DNA of 64,000 bases. Source: Actinomycetes bacterium. Lineage in GTDB: Bacteria > Actinomycetota > Actinomycetes > Actinomycetales > Microbacteriaceae. The stretch spans positions 1-64,000 of the forward strand of contig JAKOTS010000111.1 in assembly GCA_029777095.1 (NCBI GenBank). The letters are read 5' to 3'. The position numbers and the translations under genes were made by a program. The notes beneath the pieces were generated by a model. The model did no database searches and was not told where the DNA came from. It saw only the letters and a list, made by a program, of their open reading frames with translations. Positions within the stretch are counted from its first letter, which is position 1. Every line of letters starts with the position of its first letter. Shown piece after piece: positions 1 to 8,501 of the stretch.

Positions 1-864
1 GTTGTAGTGGCGGGAGAATGCCCACCCCTCGGCGAGCGTGCGGTGGAAGCGTTCGATCTTTCCGTTGGTTTGCGGCCGATAGGGGCGAGTCTTCTTTGCT
101 GTGATGTGGAGCTCGTTGCAGGCGTCTCGCCAGGCGTGAGATTTGTAGGCGGAACCGTTGTCAGAGAGCACTCGCTCGACGTGCACGCCCCGTGCGTTGA
201 ACCAGCTCACGGCCCGACGAAGCACTCCGATCGCTGTGACTGCGGTCTCGTCGTTATGGATCTCGGCGTAAGCGACACGGGAGTGGTCATCGATGACGGT
301 GTGCACGAATGCCATGCCAATCTTCACGCCTCGGTGTTTGCTGCGTGGTTTGTTCGGTGTCATGGCCCGGTTCTTCAGGCCTTGTTGACGGCCAACAAAA
401 CGCCACCCGCCACCGTCGGGGATATTGCCGAGTTTCTTCACGTCTACGTGGATCATCGCGCCGGGCTTGTCGTGTTCGTAACGCCGGATCGGTTCCCCGG
501 TTCTGATATCAATGTGCCGCAACCGGTTCAGCCGGCAACGAACCAACACAGCGTGGACCGTTGATGCTGGCATCCCGACTTTTGCGCCGATCGCGACCGG
601 GCCAAGACGTTTCTTCCATCGCAGATGCACAATCTTCCGGACCAACGCCTGGGAAGTCCGATTCGGTGACCGGTGCGGCCTCGAGGAACGATCCTGGACT
701 CCATTCGCACCCATCGCCGCGTAACGGTCAGCCCATCGCTTCGCGGTCGGCCAAGACACATGAAAAAACGTGGCCGCGTGCGCAACCGCCCAACCATCAT
801 CAACGATGAGCCGCGCGATGCGAAGCCTTTGAACTGGAGTAAGAGCAGCGTTAGCGTGGGACAC
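1..864 (-). CDS. IS481-family transposase, C-terminus cut by the window edge
   Basis: DDE-type transposase that moves the insertion sequence. 288 residues are visible from a GTG start at 864, which has GGAGG at 870-874, five bases upstream. An N-terminal helix-turn-helix region (residues 8-50, TPVQRLRIARLI then a second helix around SWPTAKRWADRY) is followed by the rve integrase core. The catalytic triad is visible as D141 (IHVDVKKLG), D235 (VLSDNGSAYKS) and E271 (NGKIERFHRTLAEGW), giving a D-x35-E spacing. The reading frame is intact up to the edge, so the copy looks recent and may be functional. About 30-60 C-terminal residues are missing because of the window boundary. Confidence 0.9.
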   Translation of the reverse strand, partial: MSHANAALTPVQRLRIARLIVDDGWAVAHAATFFHVSWPTAKRWADRYAAMGANGVQDRSSRPHRSPNRTSQALVRKIVHLRWKKRLGPVAIGAKVGMPASTVHAVLVRCRLNRLRHIDIRTGEPIRRYEHDKPGAMIHVDVKKLGNIPDGGGWRFVGRQQGLKNRAMTPNKPRSKHRGVKIGMAFVHTVIDDHSRVAYAEIHNDETAVTAIGVLRRAVSWFNARGVHVERVLSDNGSAYKSHAWRDACNELHITAKKTRPYRPQTNGKIERFHRTLAEGWAFSRHYN

Positions 865-968
865 GAAGACCTCCGGATGGGGAATAGGAACCTAGACAGC
901 TCCACCCTCCACCGGAGGTCTTCATCAATTCAAGGGTCACACATCAACCAACGTCCCTGGGCAGTACA
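1..968 (-). mobile_element. IS481-family insertion sequence, 5' end, truncated by the window edge
   Basis: This is the transposase-start side of an IS481-like element; the other end lies outside the window. The element end is placed at 968 because, read on the minus strand, it begins TGTACTGCCCAGGG (IS481-family ends usually start TGT) and is followed by ACTAGA at 969-974, which fits the NCTAGN target known for Bordetella IS481. Between 865 and 968 lies about 100 bp of leader with no other gene. The exact end is inferred, because the opposite inverted repeat and the second target copy are not visible. Confidence 0.8.
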
Positions 969-969
969 A

Positions 970-3585
970 CTAGACGAGCGGCTTGACCGCGATGCTCACG
1001 ATCTTGGGCGCGCGCACGATGACCTTCATCACCTGCTGGCCCTCAAGCTGACGCGTGACGCGGGGATCTGCCAGCGCCAGGGCCTCGAGCGCTTCGGCGG
1101 TGATGTCGGCGGGCACCTCAAGCGAGGCGCGCACCTTGCCACCGATCTGCACAACGGCGGTCACAAGCTCGTCGACGAGCAGCTCGGGCTCGGCCGTCTG
1201 CCACACGACGAGGCCAACCGACCCCTTGTGGCCAAGCAGTTCCCACATGTCTTCGGCCGTGTACGGCGCGAACAGGTCGAGCACGGTCGCGATGACCTCG
1301 GCAGCCTCACGCACGGCACTGTCGGCCGCACCGGCGCCCGAGTCGATCGCCTTGCGGGTCGCGTTCACGAGCTCCATGAGGCGCGCCACGACGACGTTGA
1401 ACTTGGTCGCTTCGATCAGTCCAGGGGCGTCGGCAAGCAGGCGGTGCGTCACGCGGCGCAGCGCCTGGTCGCCCGTCGCCGGGTCAGCCGAGGCAGCGCC
1501 GGCCGAGGCGGGGCCAGCCGAGCCAGCACTTGCCGAGGCATCCGCGACGTCCTGGGCAATGCGCCACGCGCGAGCCAAGAACTTCGCGGCACCCGTGGTC
1601 GAGACATCCTTCCAATCGATGTCGTCTTCAACCGGGCCGGAGAACAGCAACGCGACGCGAACGGCGTCGGCACCGTGGGCGTTCAGCTCGTCTGCGAACT
1701 CGACGAGGTTGCCCTTGCTCTTCGACATCTTCGCGCCGTCGAGCAGCACCATGCCCTGGTTAACCAACCGGGTAAAGGGCTCGGAGAAGTTGACCAATCC
1801 GATGTCGAACAGCACCTTCGTGATGAAGCGCGCGTACAGCAGGTGCAGGATCGCGTGCTCGACCCCACCGATGTAGGAGTCAACGGGGGCCCACTTGTCG
1901 GCCTCGCGCGGGTCGAATGCCTGCGTGGCATCGTTCGGCGTGAGGAAGCGCAGGAAGTACCACGAGCTGTCGAAGAAGGTATCCATCGTGTCGGGATCGC
2001 GCAGCACGACCTCGCCCGTGTTGGGGTCGGTCGTCTCGACCCAGGACGTCGCAGCGCCGAGCGGCGACGTGCCCTTGGGCTTGAGGTCGAGCCCCGCACT
2101 CGGCGGCAGCACGACGGGGAGCTGTCCGGCCGGAACGGGGATGATGTCGCCACGGCTGTTGTGCAGCATCGGGATGGGCGTGCCCCAGTAGCGCTGGCGC
2201 GAGATCAGCCAGTCGCGCAGACGGTACGACTTGGTGGCGCGGCCGAGGCCGGAGGCACCCAGCTCCTCGATGATGCGAGCGATTGCGTCGACCTTATTCA
2301 GACCGGTGAGCGAACCCGAGTTCACGAGCGCTCCCTCGCCGACGAGGGCGATGCCCGTCTCGGTCGGGTCGATCGAAGCCAGTTCGACGACATTGCCATC
2401 GGCATCCGGTGCCGCGCAGACGGTGGTGTCAACAACGATGCGCACCGGCAGGCCAAACTCGCGGGCGAAGTCGAGGTCGCGCTGATCGTGCGCGGGCACG
2501 GCCATCACCGCGCCGTGGCCGTAGTCGGCCAGCACGTAATCGGCGGCCCAGATCGGCAGGCGCTCGCCGTTGACCGGGTTGATCGCGTAGCGACCCAGGA
2601 ACACACCGGTCTTGGGACGATCGGTCGACTGGCGTTCGATGTCGTTCGAGCGCTGCACGGTCTGGAGGTACGTCTCGAAGCTTTCGCGGACGTCGGGCGC
2701 GGCATCCGCCACCAGCTCTGCCGCGAGCGCAGCGTCGGGTGCCACGACAAAGAAGGTCGCACCGTGGAGGGTGTCGGGCCGAGTCGAGAAGACGGTCACG
2801 CGCTCGGCGCGGCCCTCGATGACGAAGTCAATGTCGGCGCCCTGCGAGCGGCCGATCCAGTTGCGCTGCATCTGCAGGACCTTGTGCGGCCAGGCCCCCT
2901 CGAGCTGGTCGAGGTCGTCGAGCAGTCGGTCGGCGTAGTCAGTGATGCGCAGGTACCACTGCGTGAGCTTCTTCTTGATGACGGTCGCGCCACAGCGCTC
3001 ACATTTGCCGTCGACGACCTGCTCGTTCGCGAGCACGGTCTGGTCGTTCGGGCACCAGTTGACCGGGCTCTCTTTGCGGTACGCCAGGCCCCGCTCGTGC
3101 AGTTGCAAGAACAGCCACTGGTTCCAGTGGTAGTACTCGGGGTCGCTCGTGTGGAGCACCCGGCTCCAGTCATACGACGTGCCGAATGCCTTCAGGCTCG
3201 CCTTCTGCTGCGCGATGTTCGCGTAGGTCCACTCGCGCGGGTCGGTGCCGCGCTGGATCGCCGCGTTCTCGGCGGGCAGGCCGAACGAGTCCCAACCCAT
3301 CGGGTTCAGCACGTTGTGGCCACGGTGACGCCAGTACCGTGCGGTCACGTCAACGTAGGCGTAGTTTTCGGCGTGGCCCATGTGCATGTCGCCCGAGGGA
3401 TACGGGAACATGCCGAGCACGTACTTGCGCGGACGCGGGTCCTCATCGCCACCCGTGGCGAACGGGTCTGTTTCGTCCCAAAACGCCTGCCACTTGCGCT
3501 CGAGCGCGGCAAAGTCGTAGATGGCCTTGTCGTCGGCGTGGTGTGGGTGGTCGTTGTGGGGCTCAGACACAGATGTTCCCGTCAT
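970..3585 (-). CDS. leuS: Leucyl-tRNA synthetase
   Basis: Class I aminoacyl-tRNA synthetase that charges tRNA-Leu in the cytoplasm. 871 residues, of normal length. The HIGH-type motif is HMGH at 68-71 (within [10 protein letters not shown]), a C4-type zinc knuckle CPND/CERC lies in the insert near residues 180-205, the editing domain carries [18 protein letters not shown], and KMSKS is at 619-623. An Ala/Ser/Gly-rich stretch at about 682-706 is a probable lineage insertion. The ATG at 3585 has no convincing Shine-Dalgarno sequence. A 10-codon ORF upstream ends with a TGA overlapping this ATG, so coupling is likely. The stop TAG (970-972) is part of the CTAG at the IS481 insertion site; the C-terminus KPLV looks natural, so the gene appears undamaged. 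Confidence 0.98.
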   Translation of the reverse strand: MTGTSVSEPHNDHPHHADDKAIYDFAALERKWQAFWDETDPFATGGDEDPRPRKYVLGMFPYPSGDMHMGHAENYAYVDVTARYWRHRGHNVLNPMGWDSFGLPAENAAIQRGTDPREWTYANIAQQKASLKAFGTSYDWSRVLHTSDPEYYHWNQWLFLQLHERGLAYRKESPVNWCPNDQTVLANEQVVDGKCERCGATVIKKKLTQWYLRITDYADRLLDDLDQLEGAWPHKVLQMQRNWIGRSQGADIDFVIEGRAERVTVFSTRPDTLHGATFFVVAPDAALAAELVADAAPDVRESFETYLQTVQRSNDIERQSTDRPKTGVFLGRYAINPVNGERLPIWAADYVLADYGHGAVMAVPAHDQRDLDFAREFGLPVRIVVDTTVCAAPDADGNVVELASIDPTETGIALVGEGALVNSGSLTGLNKVDAIARIIEELGASGLGRATKSYRLRDWLISRQRYWGTPIPMLHNSRGDIIPVPAGQLPVVLPPSAGLDLKPKGTSPLGAATSWVETTDPNTGEVVLRDPDTMDTFFDSSWYFLRFLTPNDATQAFDPREADKWAPVDSYIGGVEHAILHLLYARFITKVLFDIGLVNFSEPFTRLVNQGMVLLDGAKMSKSKGNLVEFADELNAHGADAVRVALLFSGPVEDDIDWKDVSTTGAAKFLARAWRIAQDVADASASAGSAGPASAGAASADPATGDQALRRVTHRLLADAPGLIEATKFNVVVARLMELVNATRKAIDSGAGAADSAVREAAEVIATVLDLFAPYTAEDMWELLGHKGSVGLVVWQTAEPELLVDELVTAVVQIGGKVRASLEVPADITAEALEALALADPRVTRQLEGQQVMKVIVRAPKIVSIAVKPLV

Positions 3586-3614
3586 GAAAATGTGCTGCCG
3601 CGGGCAGACGGCAT
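3582..3614 (-). CDS. Putative 10-residue leader peptide coupled to leuS
   Basis: A short ORF ([10 protein letters not shown]) starts with ATG at 3614 and ends with TGA at 3584-3582, which overlaps the leuS ATG as ATGA. Six bases before its ATG is TATTCT (3621-3626), the spacing of a leaderless promoter. It contains no leucine codon, so a classical leucine attenuator is unlikely; translational coupling to a start codon lacking a Shine-Dalgarno is the simplest reading. This is inferred from geometry only. Confidence 0.4.
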   Translation of the reverse strand: MPSARGSTFS

Positions 3615-3620
3615 CCGTTC

Positions 3621-3626
3621 AGAATA
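3621..3626 (-). promoter_or_regulatory. -10 box for leuS leader peptide
   Basis: TATTCT on the minus strand, six bases before the ATG of the leader ORF at 3614. It matches the TAnnnT spacing seen before many genes in this window. No clear -35 is visible. Confidence 0.4.
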
Positions 3627-3656
3627 CCGGACGCGCGGGGCACTGATGCGGGCCTG

Positions 3657-5060
3657 CTACCAGCCTGCGGGCACCGCCGCGCCGAGTGCCGCCAGTGGCG
3701 CGCGCACTTTCACCCCGACCTCCTGGACTTCCTCCACCACGACCGAACCCGAGGTGATCCCGCCGCCGCTCCCCACGGTCGCGACATCGCCGTGCAGAAT
3801 GATCGTTCGGATCACCATGGCAAGGTCGACAGTTCCGTCGAAGCCGATGTAGCCCCAGCATCCCGCGTAGATGCCGCGCGATGCGCGTTCAAGGCCTCCC
3901 AGGTGCGCCATCGCGCTGCGCTTCGGGGCACCGGTCATCGAACCCGCGGGGAATGTTGCGGCGAGCAGGTCCGACACCGAGACGCCCTGCCGCAGTTGCC
4001 CCGACACCGTGCTCACCAACTGATGCACCTGCGCGTATGTTTCAACGTTCAACAGCGCATCGACGCGCACGCTACCGGGCTCACACACCCGGGTGAGGTC
4101 ATTGCGCATCAGGTCGACAATCATGACGTTCTCGGCCTGTTCCTTGGTGCTCGCACGCAGTTCGGCCGCGAGCGCCGCGTCGGCCCGGGCGTCGCTCCCG
4201 CGCGGACGCGTGCCCTTGATGGGCTTGGTCTGCACCCGCCCGTCGGCCACGCCGAGAAACTGTTCGGGCGAAGCACTGAGCAGCGTCGCGCCCGCAGCGC
4301 GAATGAACCCCGCGTGATGGCTCGGACTCGACGCCCGCAGCGCCGCGAACACCGACGGCGCATCGAATGGCACCGGGCCTGCGGGCACCGTGAACTGCGT
4401 CGTCAAGCAGAGTTGATACGCATCGCCAGCGCGAATCACGTCGTGGCATGCCCGGACGAGGTCGGCATGCTCGCCCGCAGTGTGCCCGGATGTCGCGATC
4501 CGCTTGGGCGGCGCCTGAAGATCAGCGGATGCCGCAGCCTCCCCCGCCCGAACCCACGCGCGCACGCGCTCGGCCCACGCCGCCGCCTGCGCGGCCGGAG
4601 CGACCGCCCACACCCGCTGTGTCGCGTGGTCAAAGGCGACAAACGCATCCACGCGAAGCCATGCGGCGGGCGGGACTACCGGGCCAGGGGTCGTCACCAC
4701 CTCCGGGCCGGGGGTCGTCGCCACCTCCGGGCCGAGCCCCGCATGCGCGGCACCCCATTCATACCCGAACCAGCCGACGTAGCCACCGCGAAACGCGCCG
4801 ACGCCGGAAGGCAGCGCCGCGTCCTCACCCGGGTCAGATACGGGCCGCGGCGCATCGTGCCGCAACACCGTTGCCAACACCGGGTCGATCGCGGCCGGCT
4901 CCCCCAGGCCGAGGTAGCTGTGGCCAGCGCGGGCGCCGGCGCTGGCATCCAACCAAAAAGCATCGGGATGCCTCGCCGGGCCGCCCGCAAATACGACAGC
5001 GGGATCGGTCCATTCGGCAAGGGCAATCGCCACCAAACTGGGAGCGGGTCTGAAGGTCAC
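3657..5060 (-). CDS. pabB: Aminodeoxychorismate synthase component I
   Basis: Chorismate-binding enzyme that makes 4-amino-4-deoxychorismate from chorismate and ammonia for folate synthesis. 467 residues. The chorismate-binding domain fills the C-terminal half with PIKGTRPRG at 280-288; the lysine of PIKGT (K282) is the PabB hallmark, where TrpE has alanine, so this is not anthranilate synthase. Further conserved blocks are VDLMRNDLTRVC, FPAGSMTGAPK and GSGGGITSGS. A short tandem Pro/Thr/Val repeat lies at 111-129. The GTG start at 5060 has no Shine-Dalgarno but has TAGCCT six bases upstream, suggesting a leaderless mRNA. It is divergent from pabC with a 20-bp gap. The glutaminase subunit PabA is not in the window. 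Confidence 0.92.
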   Translation of the reverse strand: MTFRPAPSLVAIALAEWTDPAVVFAGGPARHPDAFWLDASAGARAGHSYLGLGEPAAIDPVLATVLRHDAPRPVSDPGEDAALPSGVGAFRGGYVGWFGYEWGAAHAGLGPEVATTPGPEVVTTPGPVVPPAAWLRVDAFVAFDHATQRVWAVAPAAQAAAWAERVRAWVRAGEAAASADLQAPPKRIATSGHTAGEHADLVRACHDVIRAGDAYQLCLTTQFTVPAGPVPFDAPSVFAALRASSPSHHAGFIRAAGATLLSASPEQFLGVADGRVQTKPIKGTRPRGSDARADAALAAELRASTKEQAENVMIVDLMRNDLTRVCEPGSVRVDALLNVETYAQVHQLVSTVSGQLRQGVSVSDLLAATFPAGSMTGAPKRSAMAHLGGLERASRGIYAGCWGYIGFDGTVDLAMVIRTIILHGDVATVGSGGGITSGSVVVEEVQEVGVKVRAPLAALGAAVPAGW

Positions 5061-5065
5061 GCGAC

Positions 5066-5072
5066 TAGGCTA
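5066..5072. promoter_or_regulatory. Overlapping divergent -10 boxes of pabB and pabC
   Basis: The 7-mer TAGGCTA reads TAGCCT on the minus strand (5072-5067, six bases before the pabB GTG) and TAGGCT on the plus strand (5066-5071, nine bases before the pabC ATG). One near-palindromic element therefore could serve both genes. No clear -35 elements. Confidence 0.45.
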
Positions 5073-5080
5073 CGGGCACT

Positions 5081-5887
5081 ATGTCGACTCCTGCTGCACG
5101 CATGTTTCAATGGCGCGGGGGCGAACTCGTGCCCACCATCACCGACGAGGGTGAGGCGGTCCGGCTTCTCGCGGCCGATTCGTGGCTGACTGTCGACGGC
5201 AGCACGCGTGGGCTCGAGCTGCACCGTCAGCGATTCACCGCCGCGGTCGAGGCACAACTGGGCACGCGCACCCCGCCAGCCCGGGAGCTCGAGTCGTTCT
5301 GGCACGCCGTCGCCGCCATGGTTCCCGCCGAGGGTCGTGCGTTTCCACGGGTCGAACTGGCGCTGGCCGACGGTTCTGGCGCGCCACAGCTTCGCGCCCG
5401 GATGCGCCCTGCCCCGCCCACCCGCACGTCGATCGCGCTCATGACGCACACGGGCGAGGACCCACGCACCCGCCCAGAGATCAAGGGCCCCGACCTCGGC
5501 GCAATGCTCGACCTGCGAGGCGCGGCAGAGGCAGCCGGCGCCGATGAGGCAGTGCTGCTTGTCGACGGCCAGGTCGTCGAGGGCGCAACAACCGCCCTGC
5601 TGTGGTGGAACGGCGACACGCTGGTGACGGTGCCGAATTGGATGCCGCGCGTGTCATCGGTGACCGAACTCAGCATCCGCGCGCTCGCGACCGCGTTCGG
5701 CACCGAGGTCGTCGAGTACCTGGCTCGCCCCGAAGAGCTCGACCACAAAGAAATCTGGGCAGTAAATGCCTTACACGGCATACGCATTGTCACCAGCTGG
5801 ATCGACGGGCCGATTCCGGCCGCCGAACCGGGCCGTCACGACCGCTGGCGCAGGAGCCTCGATGCGCTTCGCCGGCCGGCAACCTAA
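5081..5887 (+). CDS. pabC: Aminodeoxychorismate lyase (class IV aminotransferase fold)
   Basis: PLP enzyme that converts aminodeoxychorismate to p-aminobenzoate and pyruvate, completing the pathway begun by the divergent pabB. 268 residues, typical of the family. The probable PLP lysine is K135 in PEIKGPDL, followed by the usual block GADEAVLLVDGQVVEGATTALLWW and the C-terminal motif WMPRVSSVTELSI (normally LPGVTR..L). The family also includes D-amino acid and branched-chain aminotransferases; divergent pairing with pabB favours PabC. The start ATG 5081 is about three bases downstream of the start site predicted from TAGGCT. An alternative ATG at codon 8 exists. Confidence 0.82.
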   Translation: MSTPAARMFQWRGGELVPTITDEGEAVRLLAADSWLTVDGSTRGLELHRQRFTAAVEAQLGTRTPPARELESFWHAVAAMVPAEGRAFPRVELALADGSGAPQLRARMRPAPPTRTSIALMTHTGEDPRTRPEIKGPDLGAMLDLRGAAEAAGADEAVLLVDGQVVEGATTALLWWNGDTLVTVPNWMPRVSSVTELSIRALATAFGTEVVEYLARPEELDHKEIWAVNALHGIRIVTSWIDGPIPAAEPGRHDRWRRSLDALRRPAT

Positions 5888-5890
5888 GCT
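5885..5890 (+). promoter_or_regulatory. -10 box of the DedA gene, overlapping the pabC stop
   Basis: TAAGCT, six bases before the GTG at 5897. Its first three bases are the TAA stop codon of pabC. Confidence 0.4.
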
Positions 5891-5896
5891 CAATTC

Positions 5897-6604
5897 GTGA
5901 ACGAGTTTCTCACCTGGATGCTCGACGTCGTCCAAAACGTCGACCCGGTCCTCAGGACGCTCATCGCGGGCATCGCGATCATGCTCGAAACCAGCGTGCT
6001 CATCGGACTCATTGTGCCCGGCGACACCATCGTGATCGTCGCCGCGACGGGCGTCGGCTCGCCGCTCGAAGGCGTGATGCTCGGCCTCGTGGTGCTGATC
6101 GGCGCGCTCATCGGCGAGAGCATCGGCTTCTGGCTCGGACGCATCCTCGGCCCATGGCTACAGGCATCCTGGGTCGGAAGACGTGTTGGCGCAGCAAACT
6201 GGGAGCGTTCGCAGCGCTACCTTGCACGCCGTGGCGGGCCCGCAATCTTCCTCTCACGGTTCCTCCCCGTGCTGCACTCGCTCGTGCCACTCACGGTTGG
6301 CATGAGCCGCTTTGCCTACCGTCGATTCCTGCTGTGGACTGCCCCTGCGTGCGCGATTTGGGCGGCGTTGTATGTGAGCATCGGCGCACTCGCGGCCGGC
6401 ACCTATCGCGAACTTTCCGACCGCATTCACTGGGCCGGATACATCTTCGTGGCGATCATCGTCGTGTTCATCGTGCTGGCATATGTCGCAAAGCGCATAA
6501 TCATGCGAAACGAACGCGACCACATCGAAGCACCGGATGCCGCAGCCCTGCCCGCTGACAATACTGAAGCTGACGCAACCCCGGGGAGTTCGGCCGGCTC
6601 GTGA
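5897..6604 (+). CDS. DedA-family (VTT/SNARE-associated) membrane protein
   Basis: Integral membrane protein of the DedA superfamily, members of which act as lipid flippases or scramblases (undecaprenyl phosphate or phospholipid transport) and support membrane homeostasis. 235 residues. Visible signatures: ETSVLIGLIVPGDT near residues 30-44, GALIGESIGFWLGR near 69-83, FLSRFLPVLHSLVPLTVGMS near 110-130, then two to three C-terminal membrane helices and a charged tail. GTG start at 5897 with TAAGCT six bases upstream and no Shine-Dalgarno. It begins 9 bp after pabC. The exact lipid substrate cannot be told from sequence. Confidence 0.88.
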   Translation: MNEFLTWMLDVVQNVDPVLRTLIAGIAIMLETSVLIGLIVPGDTIVIVAATGVGSPLEGVMLGLVVLIGALIGESIGFWLGRILGPWLQASWVGRRVGAANWERSQRYLARRGGPAIFLSRFLPVLHSLVPLTVGMSRFAYRRFLLWTAPACAIWAALYVSIGALAAGTYRELSDRIHWAGYIFVAIIVVFIVLAYVAKRIIMRNERDHIEAPDAAALPADNTEADATPGSSAGS

Positions 6605-6617
6605 GAGAATGACTGCG

Positions 6618-7727
6618 ATGTCTACGAAGCCCACCGCCGAGCCGGCGCCACAGGACCCAGCGGCGGGATCAGCTCATGGCACCGAGGCCGACCGCGCCAA
6701 GGGCGGGCGCCGTCGGGCCGACCGCACCAAGCCGCACTGGTTTGCGCGGGTCGAAGGTCGCGTGCATGCATGGCGTGAGCGTCGTGCACGTCGGCGTGGG
6801 CATCGGCCTACCGTCACGGCATTTCCTGGCTACGGCGGCGCCGATTGGGTCCGTGTGCTGGGCCGCGTCCTGATCGTGCCCCCGCGCCGCGGCAAGGGCG
6901 CGGGTGAAGCGGCGACGGTGCGCGGTTGGCGGAGCTTCGCCGGCATCCCCGTCGGCTTCTCGACCGTGACGATCACCGTGCAGGGCGTGAACCACAATGT
7001 CGTCGCCGATCGCGGTGGCGTTGTCGACGTGCTGCTGCACGCAACGCTCGAGCCCGGCTGGCAAAGCCTGACAATGTCGGTGGAGGGCTGCGCGCCCGTC
7101 GAGTCGCGCGTCTTCGTCGTTGCACCGGACGTAAAGTTCGGCGTCGTTTCTGACGTTGACGACACCGTCATGGTCACTGCGCTGCCCCGCCCGCTCGTTG
7201 CCGCGTGGAACTCGTTCGTCGTCGACGAGCACGCGCGACTCCCCGTCCCGGGCATGGCCGTCCTCCTCGAGGGGCTTGCCCGTGATCATCCCGGTTCCCC
7301 CGTGATCTATCTGTCGACCGGCGCGTGGAACATTGCCCCCACACTTTCGCGGTTCCTCAGCCGCCGCCTCTTCCCGCAGGGGTCGATGCTGCTCACCGAC
7401 TGGGGGCCGACCCACGATCGGTGGTTCCGCAGCGGCGTCGAGCATAAGCTGCACAACCTGCGACGCCTCGCGACAGAATTTCCCGACATCAAATGGCTCC
7501 TCATCGGTGATGACGGTCAGCACGACCCCACCACGTACGCGCGATTCGCCGCCGAGTTGCCCCAGCACGTTGCCGGTGTCGCAATTCGCCAGCTCTCAAG
7601 CAGCGAAGCGATGCTGGCGGGCGGGCGGGCAAGCGAGACCGAGCACGCGATCCCCTCGATCCCTTGGATTGCGGCGCCAGACGGCGCCGGCTTGCTCGAA
7701 CGACTCGATGACGTCGGCCTGGCCTGA
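6618..7727 (+). CDS. App1-family phosphatidate phosphatase-like protein
   Basis: HAD-superfamily protein with the App1 (LNS2-like) catalytic domain, which in yeast App1 dephosphorylates phosphatidic acid. The N-terminus (to about residue 35) is basic and low-complexity; residues 60-165 form the usual N-terminal beta domain (RGWRSFAGIPVGFSTVTITV). The HAD motif SDVDDTVMVTALPR lies near residues 177-190, the second block is VIYLSTGAWNIAPTL, and the C-terminal aspartates are in LLIGDDGQHD. I chose ATG 6618 because GAGAAT lies seven bases upstream and a GAGAG sequence about ten; ATG 6609 is three codons upstream in frame. It sits right after the DedA gene, suggesting a lipid-related pair. The bacterial substrate is unknown. 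Confidence 0.82.
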   Translation: MSTKPTAEPAPQDPAAGSAHGTEADRAKGGRRRADRTKPHWFARVEGRVHAWRERRARRRGHRPTVTAFPGYGGADWVRVLGRVLIVPPRRGKGAGEAATVRGWRSFAGIPVGFSTVTITVQGVNHNVVADRGGVVDVLLHATLEPGWQSLTMSVEGCAPVESRVFVVAPDVKFGVVSDVDDTVMVTALPRPLVAAWNSFVVDEHARLPVPGMAVLLEGLARDHPGSPVIYLSTGAWNIAPTLSRFLSRRLFPQGSMLLTDWGPTHDRWFRSGVEHKLHNLRRLATEFPDIKWLLIGDDGQHDPTTYARFAAELPQHVAGVAIRQLSSSEAMLAGGRASETEHAIPSIPWIAAPDGAGLLERLDDVGLA

Positions 7728-7736
7728 CCGCTCGCG

Positions 7737-8438
7737 CTAGAACAGCCGAGCTTCGTCCCCACCGGTCGCCGCAGCGGGCTTCGCCGCAGGAGGCCTCGCA
7801 ACAGCGGGCCTCACCTCAGCGGTTACCCGGATCGCCTCCGCAACTGGCACCGCAGCATCCATCGCGGCGCCAATCAGCGAGCCCTGCGCATTCGAAGATC
7901 CGAGCCACTCGTCGGCAAAATCTGGGGCGATGAGCAGCGGCATCCGATCATGAAACTGTTCAAGGTGCGGGGCTGCCGGCTGCATCACGATGCTGAAGCA
8001 CGTGTACTCCTCGCCGTCGGAGGTCCGGCCCGGGCGTGTGACAGCGGCCATGCCGACCAGTGCGTTGTCGCCGCTCGCGAAGCGTTGCCACACCCGCGAC
8101 GGCTTCGCCATCTCGCGCCACGAGGTCGCCGGAACGATGGCCCGGGCAGGCAACGGCCCCCTGCCGGAGGCGAGCCGCTCCGCGCGGGTGTTGATCGACG
8201 CGAACTTTGCGGGAGCGCCATCGACGAGGTATCCCCACCATCCAAGGTCGAGGCGCCGACCCTCGTCGTCACGGCGAAGCACGGGGTTCAGGTTCCGCAG
8301 GTTCTTGCCCGTCGGCAGCAGGGTTTCGCCGGCGTTTGCGGCCGCCCATTCGCGGAGCATCCCCAGCAACTCGGCGTCGCCCGCGAACAGCCCATCGGGA
8401 TCGCTCAGGCGCGGATCGAGCCCATAGCTTGCACACAT
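7737..8438 (-). CDS. SRAP/HMCES-family abasic-site protein (YedK type)
   Basis: Protein that crosslinks covalently to abasic sites in single-stranded DNA through the N-terminal cysteine, shielding them during replication. 233 residues from ATG 8438, which gives Met-Cys (MCASYGL), so Cys2 becomes the N-terminal nucleophile after methionine removal; longer upstream starts would bury it. Other family landmarks are visible: W..NTRAE, the PATSWREM block (usually P-x-x-G-F/Y-E-W) keeping the glutamate, and FHDRMPLLI with the catalytic histidine. The C-terminal 35 residues are Ala/Pro-rich. TAGCCT lies seven bases before the ATG. Convergent with the App1 gene, only 9 bp apart. Confidence 0.92.
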   Translation of the reverse strand: MCASYGLDPRLSDPDGLFAGDAELLGMLREWAAANAGETLLPTGKNLRNLNPVLRRDDEGRRLDLGWWGYLVDGAPAKFASINTRAERLASGRGPLPARAIVPATSWREMAKPSRVWQRFASGDNALVGMAAVTRPGRTSDGEEYTCFSIVMQPAAPHLEQFHDRMPLLIAPDFADEWLGSSNAQGSLIGAAMDAAVPVAEAIRVTAEVRPAVARPPAAKPAAATGGDEARLF

Positions 8439-8445
8439 GCCTGAA

Positions 8446-8451
8446 AGGCTA
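8446..8451 (-). promoter_or_regulatory. -10 box of the SRAP gene
   Basis: TAGCCT on the minus strand, seven bases before ATG 8438, leaderless geometry. Confidence 0.4.
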
Positions 8452-8501
8452 GTCCGCGACATCGCATGCGCCCACCCCCGCGCGCGTGCGAAGATCGCCG
8501 T

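Noticed and set aside
673..3852. 1059-residue plus-strand open frame
   Set aside because: It lies antisense to leuS and its composition (Arg/Val/His/Asp-rich, no domain) is that of a mirror frame of a GC-rich gene.
3657..5060. Anthranilate synthase component I (TrpE)
   Set aside because: The PIKGT lysine and the neighbouring pabC point to aminodeoxychorismate synthase.
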